Source: Nostoc sp. XA010 (GTDB lineage Bacteria > Cyanobacteriota > Cyanobacteriia > Cyanobacteriales > Nostocaceae). Taken from it: a DNA stretch of 64,000 nucleotides. Each line of letters starts with the position of its first letter. Position 1 is the stretch's first letter. The stretch covers positions 17,682-81,681 of the forward strand of contig NZ_JAIVFX010000010.1 of assembly GCF_020829625.1 (NCBI RefSeq), written 5' to 3'. A model generated the notes under the pieces. It worked only from the letters and a program-made list of their open reading frames with translations, was not told the DNA's origin and did not search any database. The translations under genes were made by a program, and so were the position numbers. Shown here in pieces: positions 45,235 through 53,994 of the stretch.

Positions 45235-45966
45235 GTTGTATACCTTATAACTGGTCAACTTCTTAAGTTTACAATTGTATCTTTAGTTAAAGTAATTTTT
45301 CTTTACATTATTTACTTTTTGGCTATCTAATTGAGATTTTGATTGAACTTATGCCTGATTTTTAGCAAAATCATCCAATTTAAAAGTATTATTTTCTGAT
45401 TAAAATATCAAATAATTAAATAATTCAATTTAGCATACATAGATAAACTTAACAGTTCAGTTGTAAGTCTTCAGCACTTACTTTAATTTCCGTCACTGTT
45501 TAGGCTAGGTTAAGATATCTAGATAATTACTTTCTGTGCTTTTGTTGAATAATCAATGGTTAATTCAGGGATATTCCCTTATTCCTTATGGGATTCACTA
45601 TTTTCTAATTACCTATTAATTTGTAGAGCTTTGTGTATAAATTGGCTTTTAAATAAGTAAAATATTTCTCACAGTTTATTGTAAATCATACCTTGTAGAT
45701 GTAATATTTTCACACTTTCTGAGAGTTGACCCTATAGCAACTTAGGCTTTTTAACTCTTTTTGGTATAAAGAAAAAATATACTGATTACATAAAATATGT
45801 GCTAAATATATTTCATTATTCTCAGCGTGAGCCGATGTTTGATATTTTACCTGACCAGCACAAACCCTTGTGGGAAAATTTTTCTACCCTCTTTGGTTAG
45901 ATTTTGTGCATAGCAAAATGTTATAAATCTTTATGTAATGTGTGGACAAAAAGACAAACAAAATTT
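45235..45966. other. Long AT-rich upstream region of the fasciclin gene
   Basis: No gene is supported. A 21-codon frame at 45835-45900 (MFDILPDQHKPLWENFSTLF, ending in a stop) lies 66 bases before the fasciclin start. It could be a leader peptide or a chance frame. The rest is noncoding and very AT-rich. Confidence 0.45.
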
Positions 45967-46788
45967 ATGAAGACAAGTTACAGCAAATTGCTGATCACGT
46001 TGGCAGGCATAGCAGGATTTGGTAGTTTCAGCCTTGTTATTACTTTACCATCTGAAGCTAAAGAGGCACTAAATCCTAACCCCAGTATTTTCAACGAAGC
46101 TCCCTATAACAAGGGTCAACGTCTTCAAGTAAACACTCAATACACATCTAGTGAAGCTGCTTCCGTAACGGAAAAGGGTAATACTAAACCTAAACAAGTA
46201 GCGCAAAAAGGTAGTGTAACAAATCCCAGACCAAGTATTTTCAACGAGCCGCCCTATAATCGTGGTGGCGGTACACCTAGTGAAACTGCACCCGTCACCC
46301 CACGTCCAGGAACTCAACCCACTGAGACACTTCCTACAACTCCATCAGCACCAGGAGCAACGGGCAATCAAGGTAAAACCTTGTTAGGGTTGGCAGAGTC
46401 AAACGCTTCTTTTAAAACCTTAACTAGGGCTTTGAAAGCAGCAGGGTTGACTGGAGCTTTACAAGGCAAAGATAACTTAACCATTTTTGCACCTACTGAT
46501 GCAGCTTTTGCTAAGTTGCCACAAGATGCTTTGCAAGAATTGTTAAATCCAGCCAACAAAGAAGTATTGCTCAAGATTTTAACTTACCATGTAGTACCTG
46601 GTAAGGTATTGTCTACTGATTTAAAGTCTGGTGAAGTTAAAAGCCTTGAAGGTGGGACAATCAACGTTAAAGTTGATCCTGCGACTGGTGTAACTGTCAA
46701 TGATGCTAAAGTGACACAGGCAGATATCACAGGCACTAACGGTGTTATCCACGCAATTGATCAGGTAATTTTGCCTCCTGACTTGTAG
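45967..46788 (+). CDS. Secreted fasciclin (FAS1) domain protein
   Basis: Cell-surface or secreted adhesion-type protein. A signal peptide is visible (MKTSYSKLLITLAGIAGFGSFSLVITLPSEA). A low-complexity region follows (about 30-135) with a duplicated motif, NPxPSIFNExPYNxG, at about 36-49 and 85-98, then Thr/Pro-rich linker, and a complete FAS1 domain (about 140-273) with SFKTLTRALKAAGLTGAL, LTIFAPTDAAFAKLP, LKILTYHVVPGKV and the end NGVIHAIDQVILPPDL. The ATG at 45967 is preferred over an upstream non-ATG start. The SIFNExPYN motif repeats occur in other cyanobacterial fasciclin proteins and may bind partners. Confidence 0.9.
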   Translation: MKTSYSKLLITLAGIAGFGSFSLVITLPSEAKEALNPNPSIFNEAPYNKGQRLQVNTQYTSSEAASVTEKGNTKPKQVAQKGSVTNPRPSIFNEPPYNRGGGTPSETAPVTPRPGTQPTETLPTTPSAPGATGNQGKTLLGLAESNASFKTLTRALKAAGLTGALQGKDNLTIFAPTDAAFAKLPQDALQELLNPANKEVLLKILTYHVVPGKVLSTDLKSGEVKSLEGGTINVKVDPATGVTVNDAKVTQADITGTNGVIHAIDQVILPPDL

Positions 46789-46844
46789 TTTTTAGGTACA
46801 AATACAACTTGTAGCAGACTAGGTTGGCATTAAATATTAATAGG

Positions 46845-46884
46845 AAAAAACCCCGTTCAGATGTTAGTTTTGGACGGTTTTTTT
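46845..46884 (+). terminator. Terminator of the fasciclin gene
   Basis: AAAAAACCCCGTTC pairs with GGACGGTTTTTTT around a short loop, giving hairpin plus T-run 57 bases after the stop codon. Confidence 0.75.
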
Positions 46885-47087
46885 GTAATAAAAGTGAGTT
46901 AAATTGGCAACCCCGCCTACAAATTAGAGCAGATTGATATTAAGTTCGGCTAATCACTTATCATTAAAATCTCTTTGCGCCCCCGTGCCCTCGCGTCAGC
47001 CTAAATGATAAGTCTTTATGTGACGCATACCAGACAGAAACAATTCATGTATTCTTAAAGTAATCTCAACACGAAATGGAGAAATTT

Positions 47088-47249
47088 ATGACTACCGTAA
47101 CCCAAATGAAATGCGCCTGTCCGACTTGCCTGTGTATCGTTTCACTTGAGGATGCTATTAAAGAAGACGGCAAAAATTATTGCTCCCAAGGCTGTGCTGA
47201 AGGTCACAAAACCATTAAAGGCTGTAGTCATGGAGGCTGTGGTTGTTGA
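47088..47249 (+). CDS. smtA: Cyanobacterial metallothionein (SmtA/BmtA type)
   Basis: Small cytoplasmic zinc/cadmium-binding protein. The 53 residues read as a metallothionein: KCACPTCLCIV with Cys9, 11, 14 and 16, then YCSQGCAEGH with Cys32, Cys36 and His40, and GCSHGGCGC with Cys46, His48, Cys51 and Cys53. Nine cysteines and two histidines correspond to the four-metal cluster of Synechococcus SmtA. GGAG precedes the ATG at 47088 by about 6 bases. No smtB-like repressor lies beside it. The gene is easy to miss because it is short. Zinc regulation is inferred from the family. Confidence 0.93.
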   Translation: MTTVTQMKCACPTCLCIVSLEDAIKEDGKNYCSQGCAEGHKTIKGCSHGGCGC

Positions 47250-47272
47250 TTAGTTAAGAAATTTAAATGTAG

Positions 47273-47300
47273 GGTGCGTTAGCTGAAAGCGTAACGCACC
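47273..47300. repeat. Inverted repeat GGTGCGTTA / TAACGCACC after the metallothionein gene
   Basis: GGTGCGTTA (47273-47281) and TAACGCACC (47292-47300) pair around CTGAAAGCG. This is a common Nostoc intergenic palindrome and may act as transcript end for the metallothionein gene. Confidence 0.65.
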
Positions 47301-47470
47301 ATCAACAATTCAAGGTACTTATTTTCAGCTAACACAATGCCAGTTGCTACACCGGAGAAACAAGCTAAACCTTTCGTAAAGAAGCGAAGATAAGCTCTGA
47401 ACGGAGGAAGCCTCCGCTCACACTTCTCTGGGCAAGGCCCTGGCTCCGCTACTTTGACTAGATTCGTATT

Positions 47471-47818
47471 AGGGACTTCCAAGAAATAAATTACCCAAAT
47501 ATAGCGCTTCTCTGTTGAGTGCAATACAGACCTAACCCCCAGCCCCTTCCCTTGTAGGGAAGGGGAGTAAGATTCAAAGCCTCTCTTTTTTTAGGAGAGA
47601 GGAATGGAAGTGAGGTCAAAGTGTATTGCTTCCATTCGAGAACCGCTATAAATAAACGTAGACGCGGAGCGGCTTGCCGCAGGCTACCACAGAGACACAG
47701 AGAAGCCAGTGCGTTGCGGGGGTTCCCCCCGTTGTAGCAACTGGCGCGACACAGAGCAATGAGGAGGAGAGAGTTTTATTCGCCAGTTTTCTGGGTATTT
47801 TTTTATTTGGAAGTCCCT
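47471..47818. mobile_element. MITE-like element, copy B, abutting the hemL stop codon
   Basis: The 26-base left end (AGGGACTTCCAAGAAATAAA then TTACCC) is matched inverted by the right end (GGGTATTTTTTTATTTGG then AAGTCCCT), 22 of 26 bases paired. The 348-base body encodes nothing and contains other Nostoc repeats (CCTAACCCCCAGCCCCTTCCC; CACAGAGACACAGAG). TTA flanks both ends, and the right TTA is the hemL stop codon, so it may be the target duplication. No transposase is present; mobilisation would be in trans. Confidence 0.7.
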
Positions 47819-49116
47819 TACAGGTTAGACATTACATCCCGTGCAACTGCTAAAGTCTGCTCAATATCTTCTTCAGTGTGAGCAAAAGACGTAAACCCAG
47901 CTTCAAATTGAGAGGGTGCTAAGTAAACACCACGCTCTAACATACCCCGATGGAAGCGTCCGAATTTGGCTGTATCAGACTTTTTGGCATCTTCGTAGTT
48001 ATGAACTGGGCCAGAGGTAAAGAATAAGCCAAACATGGCGCTGATTTGACCACCGCACACCCCATGACCAGTTTCTTTGGCAATTTGCAGCAAACCATCT
48101 GCTAGCTTCTTAGTAATCCGGTCAAGATATTCGTAAGTACCTGGCTTTTGCAGCAATTCTAAAGTCTTAATACCAGCAGTCATCGCCAAAGGATTACCAG
48201 AAAGAGTCCCAGCTTGATATACGGGACCGGCGGGGGCAACCATTGACATAATATCTCGGCGACCGCCATAAGCTCCTACTGGCAAACCACCGCCAATCAC
48301 TTTACCCAAAGTTGTTAAGTCGGGAGTCACACCAAATTTTTCCTGAGCGCCACCGTAAGCAATGCGGAAGCCTGTCATCACTTCGTCAAATACCAATAAC
48401 GCTCCATGTTCGTGAGTCAGTTCCCGTAATCCTTCTAAGAAGCCAGCGTCAGGTGCAATAAATCCAGCATTGCCGACAACTGGCTCAAGAATTACACCAG
48501 CAATCTCGTCGCGGTTTTCTTCAAACAAGGCTTTGACAGATTCTAAGTCGTTAAAAGGCGCGGTTAGAGTGGTGCTAGTTGCCGCTTTCGGAACTCCCGG
48601 TGAGTCTGGCAAGCCAAGTGTGGCGACACCAGAACCTGCCTTGACTAGAAAGGTATCGGCGTGTCCGTGGTAGCAGCCTTCAAACTTGATGATTTTGTCT
48701 CGTTTTGTAAAAGCCCGCATCAGTCGCAAAACTCCCATGCAGGCTTCTGTTCCAGAGTTGACAAATCTGACCATTTCGATGCTAGGAACGGCATCAATGA
48801 CCATTTCTGCCAAAACATTTTCTAGGACTGAGGGAGCGCCAAAACTCGTGCCTTTTTCTAAAGCTTCATGCAAAGCTGCAATTACTTCTGGATGAGCATG
48901 ACCGCAAATAGCTGGGCCCCAAGTGCCTACATAGTCTATATATTGGTTGCCATCTACATCCCAAATATATGCGCCTTTAACACGATCAAAAACAATGGGT
49001 TGTCCGCCCACAGACTTAAAGGCACGAACTGGAGAACTGACTCCTCCGGGCATCAGGTTTTGAGCAGCAGCGAAGATTTCTTGTGATTTTGTTGTTTTAA
49101 TTGTGGTATTTACCAA
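47818..49116 (-). CDS. hemL: Glutamate-1-semialdehyde 2,1-aminomutase
   Basis: PLP enzyme making 5-aminolevulinate for tetrapyrroles (chlorophyll, heme, phycobilins). The 432 residues are full length. Signature segments include MPGGVSSPVRAFKSVGG, NSGTEACMGVLRLMRAF, GCYHGHADTFLVKAGSGVATLG, FDEVMTGFRIAYGGAQ and TLGKVIGGGLPVGAYGG, where Lys is the PLP-binding residue (about 273). The C-terminus ends normally (AVARDVMSNL) with TAA, whose three bases border a MITE. Start at 49116 gives a normal N-terminus. Single gene. Confidence 0.97.
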   Translation of the reverse strand: MVNTTIKTTKSQEIFAAAQNLMPGGVSSPVRAFKSVGGQPIVFDRVKGAYIWDVDGNQYIDYVGTWGPAICGHAHPEVIAALHEALEKGTSFGAPSVLENVLAEMVIDAVPSIEMVRFVNSGTEACMGVLRLMRAFTKRDKIIKFEGCYHGHADTFLVKAGSGVATLGLPDSPGVPKAATSTTLTAPFNDLESVKALFEENRDEIAGVILEPVVGNAGFIAPDAGFLEGLRELTHEHGALLVFDEVMTGFRIAYGGAQEKFGVTPDLTTLGKVIGGGLPVGAYGGRRDIMSMVAPAGPVYQAGTLSGNPLAMTAGIKTLELLQKPGTYEYLDRITKKLADGLLQIAKETGHGVCGGQISAMFGLFFTSGPVHNYEDAKKSDTAKFGRFHRGMLERGVYLAPSQFEAGFTSFAHTEEDIEQTLAVARDVMSNL

Positions 49117-49221
49117 GGTTCTCTCCTAACAGTGGGCAATAAAAAGCTCTATCTTAGGATAGTGTCAAAAACTACTTAGAATTTCTATCCTATAAAAATT
49201 GCTGAACCAAAAAATAATAAT

Positions 49222-49410
49222 ATGTTATACAACTCGAATAAAGACTTACCTCTAGATATTCAAACTCGATTATCTGAAGCATACCAGGATCTTTACCGAG
49301 TAGCTTTTAATTCGGCAATCCATTGGTATGGTGAAGCCTCAAAAGCTCACAAAGTCGCTTTGAGTGCTGTAAAGATGCAGTCTGCTATGGAACGGAATGT
49401 TCTTGTTTAG
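49222..49410 (+). CDS. ChaB-domain protein
   Basis: Small protein resembling ChaB, which in E. coli is the partner of the cation exchanger ChaA. The motif MLYNSNKDLPLDIQTRLSEAYQDLYRVAFNSAIHWYG matches the ChaB pattern Y-x-S/N-x-x-DLP-x-x-(V/I)-x-x-x-L-x-x-x-x-Q-x-(I/L)-Y-x-x-AFN-x-A. The 62 residues are short for the family (about 60-75). No ChaA-type gene adjoins. No clear Shine-Dalgarno sequence is seen before the ATG. Confidence 0.77.
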   Translation: MLYNSNKDLPLDIQTRLSEAYQDLYRVAFNSAIHWYGEASKAHKVALSAVKMQSAMERNVLV

Positions 49411-49511
49411 AGCTAGATAAAATAGTTCAATTCAAAAAAACATGCCAGTTGCCCTATTGAGAATGGTATCGTGAATCCATGAATTATTCTCACTAGAGCA
49501 AACTAGCTGGT

Positions 49512-50162
49512 ATGTCTTCTAACGGTTCGCACTCACTTCATTACACTATCCCTGTTGAGGAAATTCGCTACGATGAACGGGGTCTAGTGCCTGCAATTGT
49601 GCAAGATTATTTGGATGGTACTGTCCTGATGATGGCGTGGATGAATCAGGAGTCGTTACAAAAAACTTTAGAAACTGAAGAAACTTGGTTTTGGAGCCGT
49701 TCCCGGCAAGAATTGTGGCATAAGGGGGCGACTTCTGGACATATTCAAAAAGTGCAAAGTATCCGTTATGACTGTGATAGTGATGCGCTACTCATAGGTG
49801 TAGAGCAATTAGGAGATATTGCCTGTCACACTGGAGAACGTAGTTGCTTTCACCAAATAGAAGGGGAAATTGCCTCACCACCAGGGGATACATTGTCACA
49901 ATTGTTTCAAATAATATGCGATCGCCGCGATAATCCGACAGAAAGTTCTTATACCTGTAAACTATTCGCAGGTGGCGATAACAAAATTTTGAAAAAGATT
50001 GGTGAGGAAACCGCCGAGGTGGTAATGGCTTTTAAGGATGATGAAGCAGATGCGATCGCAGGTGAAGTGGCTGATTTGCTATATCATACTTTGGTTGCCT
50101 TAGCTCACCATCAAGTTGATTTGAAATCTGTATATCGTAAGTTACAAGAACGTCGTCAATGA
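49512..50162 (+). CDS. hisIE: Bifunctional phosphoribosyl-AMP cyclohydrolase / phosphoribosyl-ATP pyrophosphatase
   Basis: Second and third steps of histidine synthesis in one protein. Residues about 20-125 are the HisI domain: GLVPAIVQDYLDGTVLMMAWMNQESLQKTLE, then WHKGATSGHIQKVQSIRYDCDSDALL with zinc-site Cys, and CHTGERSCFH. Residues about 130-216 are HisE: LSQLFQIICDRR, then SYTCKLFAGGDNKILKKIGEETAEVVMAFKDD and GEVADLLYHTLVALAHHQVDL. The 216 residues are normal for the fused form. It is followed by G-rich repeat DNA. Confidence 0.96.
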   Translation: MSSNGSHSLHYTIPVEEIRYDERGLVPAIVQDYLDGTVLMMAWMNQESLQKTLETEETWFWSRSRQELWHKGATSGHIQKVQSIRYDCDSDALLIGVEQLGDIACHTGERSCFHQIEGEIASPPGDTLSQLFQIICDRRDNPTESSYTCKLFAGGDNKILKKIGEETAEVVMAFKDDEADAIAGEVADLLYHTLVALAHHQVDLKSVYRKLQERRQ

Positions 50163-50355
50163 GGAGGAAAGGGGGCAGGGAAGAGGGGGCAGGGAGCAGG
50201 GAGCAGGGGGCAGGGGGAAAGAGGCTTTTCCGATTTCTGCACAGATGCGGTAATCATTAAGTGATTAGCAGGACTTGATATGAAACCCTTTTTGCAGGAA
50301 AATTCCAGTATTCTTTCTCCTCTGCCCGCTGCTCCCTGCCCCCCTGCCTCTTCTG
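50163..50355. repeat. G-rich tract and its C-rich complement around the hisIE/MFS junction
   Basis: The left half (50163-50220) is built of GGGGCAGGGAGCAGGG units and the right half (50313-50356) of CTGCCCGCTGCTCCCTGCCC-type units, so the two could pair across about 90 bases. Same repeat family as in murD. Confidence 0.8.
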
Positions 50356-50360
50356 CGCCC

Positions 50361-51632
50361 CTACTCAGACAAAATTCGATTCAGGTATTGTAAAATTGCC
50401 ATAGCGATCGCTACACTCAAGATAAAATATAGCCAGTAACTATTGGTAAGAATTTGCGGTTGATCTAATGCCCATCCACCCAAGGGATGACCAATAAAAG
50501 AGCCAACAGCCCAGCACAAAGCATTGATGGAAAAATAAACGCCGCGTTGATTTTCCGGGGCTAACTCAGTCACTAAAGAGGCAGCAGATGGGGTATAGGA
50601 GACAATCGCCACAGCAAACACTCCTAATGCCAATATTGCCCAAACCAGATTATCAGATGGGGCAGTGCCGCTTACCCAAATCAGTCCAAAACCAATTGCC
50701 CAGAAAATAGCGGAAACAGTAAGCGCGAGTGTGTGAGAGCAGCGTTTTAAAATGCTAGTTACAGGCAACTGGCAGATGATGGCGAACACCAGATGCCAAG
50801 CAAATAGAACGCTAATCGTAGTTTGAGCAAATCCTTCGCTAGTACTTTTTATAACAAAGTTTTTGAAGAAAAGGGGCAGGGTGCTGTGGATTTGAGAAAT
50901 ATAGATTGTGAAGAATATATTAACCCCTATGTAGACTAAGAAACGGCCATCTCTTAATACTGCCATCCAAGAAGCAATATATTCTGTCTTTTCAGATTCC
51001 CCTATCTGCTGTTGTTCAGTTTCACTAATTCCTGCATAGACAACCCCAAAAAATACCAGAAAAGAGATGGCATCAATCACAAAAAGCCATCGATAACTTC
51101 CAATTATCGCGATCAAAAACCCAGCTAGGATAATTCCGATCGCTAACCCAAGATTATCAGCTAGGCGGGCGATCGCAAAAGTTTCGCGGCGATTGTCAAT
51201 CTGGCTAGCGTCAGCAACAACAGATTCAGCCGCCGGCCAATAGAAACCTATCCCCAAACCGCTAATCAAGCTACCGATTACCAAAATCGTAAAATTATTG
51301 GTTGTAGCTAAAACCAGAGAACCAATTGCGGAAATCGCCGTGGCTAGCAACAAAGTGCGGCGACGTCCCCAGTGTTCAGAATCAGCCAAAGAACCACCTA
51401 CAATCCGCCCTACAATGCCGGAAATCGAGGCGCTACCCAAGGCTACCCCAACACTGGTTGCAGATAAACCAACTTGATTTACAAAAAAGATCGGAGCGTA
51501 AAACAGAGTACAGCCAGTACCAACTTCCGATAGAAATCTACCAATTGCAAAAATCCATACCTGGGGATGTATCGAAGGCAGCCACGATGATAACTGCGAT
51601 TGCGAAGCTAATTTCATAAGTTTAAATGTCAC
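50361..51632 (-). CDS. Major facilitator superfamily transporter
   Basis: Secondary transporter, substrate unknown. The 423 residues form about 12 hydrophobic helices. The MFS loop 2-3 signature appears as GRIVGGSLADSEHWGRRRTLL (about residues 73-93). A NTQ-like mid-loop separates the halves (about 207-221, ISETEQQQIGESEKTEY). The late LVTELAPENQRGVYFSINALCWAVGSFIGHPLGG segment resembles multidrug or sugar exporter families. It is a single minus-strand gene. The start at 51632 gives a short cytoplasmic end before helix 1; a Met at codon 6 is also possible. Confidence 0.88.
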   Translation of the reverse strand: MTFKLMKLASQSQLSSWLPSIHPQVWIFAIGRFLSEVGTGCTLFYAPIFFVNQVGLSATSVGVALGSASISGIVGRIVGGSLADSEHWGRRRTLLLATAISAIGSLVLATTNNFTILVIGSLISGLGIGFYWPAAESVVADASQIDNRRETFAIARLADNLGLAIGIILAGFLIAIIGSYRWLFVIDAISFLVFFGVVYAGISETEQQQIGESEKTEYIASWMAVLRDGRFLVYIGVNIFFTIYISQIHSTLPLFFKNFVIKSTSEGFAQTTISVLFAWHLVFAIICQLPVTSILKRCSHTLALTVSAIFWAIGFGLIWVSGTAPSDNLVWAILALGVFAVAIVSYTPSAASLVTELAPENQRGVYFSINALCWAVGSFIGHPLGGWALDQPQILTNSYWLYFILSVAIAMAILQYLNRILSE

Positions 51633-52105
51633 GAAACCATGACATTTTTGTAATTCTTATCATTGGCTGCTATTTTACTCACTCATTCCACAGGGTTTCC
51701 ACAGGGATTTTAACAGTTTTCCACAGGTTCTCTACGAGCTAATAGGCTTCTTACTCTCCTGTTGGGGATTGTTGATAAACAGTGGTAAGGAACTTAAAGG
51801 ACTGAGTTCTTATAAAGTTACGTAACGAAAAAGAGCTTCTAATGCTGATTATTTCGTTCGCATTTATTTTTTATACACTCGTTTTTAACATTTCGCAGCA
51901 TTGACAAACCCACCCCCTCTTGGCGCACAATGATTCGGCTTGCTTTTGTAATCCGTTCAACCGTTCGCATCAAATGTGTAAAATATATTACTACCAGATG
52001 TAAGCGTAGATTGGCGGGCTGGCAAAAGAGCGTGTGAAGTAGTCCTAAGCCGCTTCAGCGCAAGCAACTTGTCCCTCTTGATTATCCTCATAGGAGGAAA
52101 ATCTC
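51633..52105. other. Upstream region of DUF2811 gene with three TTCCACAGG repeats
   Basis: TTCCACAGG occurs at 51686-51694, 51697-51705 and 51719-51727; the last extends to TTTTCCACA, the cyanobacterial DnaA-box form. This is a small cluster, but no dnaA or dnaN gene is near. The right part must contain the promoter of the DUF2811 gene, whose ribosome-binding site AGGAGG lies at about 52093-52098. Confidence 0.45.
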
Positions 52106-52360
52106 ATGAAAGCAACGGTTAGCATCTTTACAGAAATTCCTGAAACACTCCACGAATCCTTAAAAAACTACTTAGAAAGCCATCCCGATTGGGATGAAAA
52201 CAGAGTATTAACGGCGGCGCTATCATTGTTTTTACTCCAAAATGGAGATAGCGATCGCCGTGCTGCTCGAGTCTATCTGGAAACTTTGTTCCACCACTCC
52301 ACAGTAAAAATGCCCTGTACCGACTCACCCGCAACAGCTAATTTACTAGACACCCCATAG
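52106..52360 (+). CDS. DUF2811 protein
   Basis: Small conserved cyanobacterial protein of the DUF2811 family; function unknown. The 84 residues show the family core MKATVSIFTEIPETLHESLKNYLESHPDWDENRVLTAALSLFLLQNG (in segments), a helix-rich, CopG-like looking N-terminal unit, then SDRRAARVYLETLF. An exceptionally good ribosome-binding site (AGGAGG, 7 bases before the ATG) suggests strong expression. The family is often near photosynthesis or stress genes, but the neighbours here give no clue. Confidence 0.85.
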   Translation: MKATVSIFTEIPETLHESLKNYLESHPDWDENRVLTAALSLFLLQNGDSDRRAARVYLETLFHHSTVKMPCTDSPATANLLDTP

Positions 52361-53031
52361 GTACTGGTATGAAACCCTGATATGGGCACGGCTAACTGTG
52401 CCCTATCAATGGGATTTTGATCCAAAGCGATCGCTCATATCGGGATAATATAGGACTCATATTTGATTTTTGAACAAAACTCAGTACACCTTTATTCCTT
52501 CTTCCCAGTCCCCAGTCCTCAGTCCCCAGTCCCTTACCTCTACGAGTGATTCAGAAATCAAAGACGCTCGATAGCGCAGCGTTAGCGACGCAGGAGCGTC
52601 TGACTCGCTACCGCTTCGCTATCGGATTGCTATATTACAACAAAAAAGATCAGTAGATTCTGATCCTTAAAGAGGTTCCAATAGTTTCTCTTGTTACCAA
52701 AACTAATTGGTAATAGTGCATTTAAAATTGAGACAAGACTTGAATATATTAGCTGACCGTTAATACTTGTTATATAACGGTTTTATTTTGAATACAAGGA
52801 CGTTCGTAGGAATACATAGCGGTGCATTGATGTAAGTCGCTTCTCGAAATTCACCCATTCAATTCTTTATCTCACACATTCCAAATTGCCATCGGTATTT
52901 TGGCTTCTTCAATAATTTCCTGATCGGCTTGAAAAGTGTATCTTCAGCAAGATATTGTCAACTTATCTTTGTGTTTGAATTGGCACATATCTATATGTAT
53001 TTAAGTAATAGTTGAAAGACTTGGAGAATAG
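52361..53031. other. Intergenic region with large palindrome repeat
   Basis: Bases 52558-52626 hold a complex palindrome (GACGCTCGATAGCGCAGCGT...GCTACCGCTTCGCTATCG), a known type of Nostoc repeat. A short open fragment on the minus strand near 52860-52930 (YTFQADQEIIEEAKIPMAIW) was seen but no gene is supported. Confidence 0.5.
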
Positions 53032-53994
53032 ATGGCAGGAACTACGTCAAATTCAGAAATGCTATATCGAGTTCTCGGCAGTACAGGAGAAAAAGTTTCC
53101 GCCATTGGATTGGGTGGTTGGCACATCGCCTTGAAGCACGTTGATGAGCAATTAGCAATCCGAATTGTTAGAACAGCCATTGATCGTGGCATTACCTTTA
53201 TGGATAACAGTTGGGATTACAACGGTGGAGTCAGCGAGATTCGCATGGGAAAGGCGTTGCGCGATCGCTATCGAGATAAAGTATTCTTGATGACCAAAAT
53301 CGATGGTCGTTCTAAAAAAGCAGCAGCAAAACAGCTAGACGAATCACTCCAACGCCTGCAAGTTGATTGCATCGATCTCGTTCAGCACCACGAAATCCTT
53401 CGGCACGAAGACCCACATCGAGTTTTTGACGAAGAAGGGGCGAATGCTGCCTTGATTGAGGCACAGAAAGCTGGCAAACTCCGATATATTGGTTTTACTG
53501 GGCACAAAGACCCGTATGTTCATTTGCACATGCTGGAAGTTGCAGCCACTAACGGGTTTAAATTTGATACAGCACAGATGCCGCTCAATGTGATGGATGC
53601 CCACTACCGGAGCTTTGAAAAGCTGGTTGTGCCAGAACTGGTTAAACAAAACATCGGCGTTCTGGGAATGAAAAGCTTGGCAAACGGTATTATTTTAAGG
53701 TCAAATACTGTAACGCCAATTGAATGTTTACACTATGCTTTGAATCTGCCTACATCGGTTGTGATTACCGGAATTGACAACATGGAGATTCTAGAGCAAA
53801 CTTTTGAAGCAGTGCGGACGTTCCAGCCAATGAATGACCAGCAGGTGCGATCGCTTTTAGCAAAAACAGCAGAAGCGGCATCACGCGGCGAGTTTGAGCC
53901 TTTCAAAACCTCATCAATTTTCGATAGCACTGCCCAAAATCCAGATTGGCTAGGAGAGGAGCCACAGCGCCTTCAGCAATTGATGTCAGCGTGA
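53032..53994 (+). CDS. Aldo/keto reductase
   Basis: NADPH-dependent carbonyl reductase of the AKR superfamily, probably cytoplasmic. The catalytic set is in place: Asp58 (ITFMDNSWDY), Tyr63, Lys89 (FLMTKID) and His119/His120 (LVQHHEI). The TIM-barrel sequence continues with AQKAGKLRYIGFTGHKDP, VLGMKSLANG and the NADPH region TGIDNMEILEQ. The 320 residues are normal. Substrate unknown; the group often acts on sugar or methylglyoxal-type aldehydes. Single gene. Confidence 0.92.
   Translation: MAGTTSNSEMLYRVLGSTGEKVSAIGLGGWHIALKHVDEQLAIRIVRTAIDRGITFMDNSWDYNGGVSEIRMGKALRDRYRDKVFLMTKIDGRSKKAAAKQLDESLQRLQVDCIDLVQHHEILRHEDPHRVFDEEGANAALIEAQKAGKLRYIGFTGHKDPYVHLHMLEVAATNGFKFDTAQMPLNVMDAHYRSFEKLVVPELVKQNIGVLGMKSLANGIILRSNTVTPIECLHYALNLPTSVVITGIDNMEILEQTFEAVRTFQPMNDQQVRSLLAKTAEAASRGEFEPFKTSSIFDSTAQNPDWLGEEPQRLQQLMSA

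Noticed and set aside
47279..47524. 81-codon minus-strand frame downstream of metallothionein
   Set aside because: It spans known intergenic repeats and the left end of the MITE.
50163..50355. CRISPR array in the G-rich and C-rich tracts
   Set aside because: Units are short and irregular with no spacers; they belong to a dispersed simple-repeat family.
51686..51727. Chromosome origin of replication
   Set aside because: Only three DnaA-like sites and no dnaA, dnaN or AT-rich unwinding element beside them.
52860..52945. Short minus-strand open fragment (YTFQADQEIIEEAKIPMAIW)
   Set aside because: Only 23 codons after a stop, and no family could be named.
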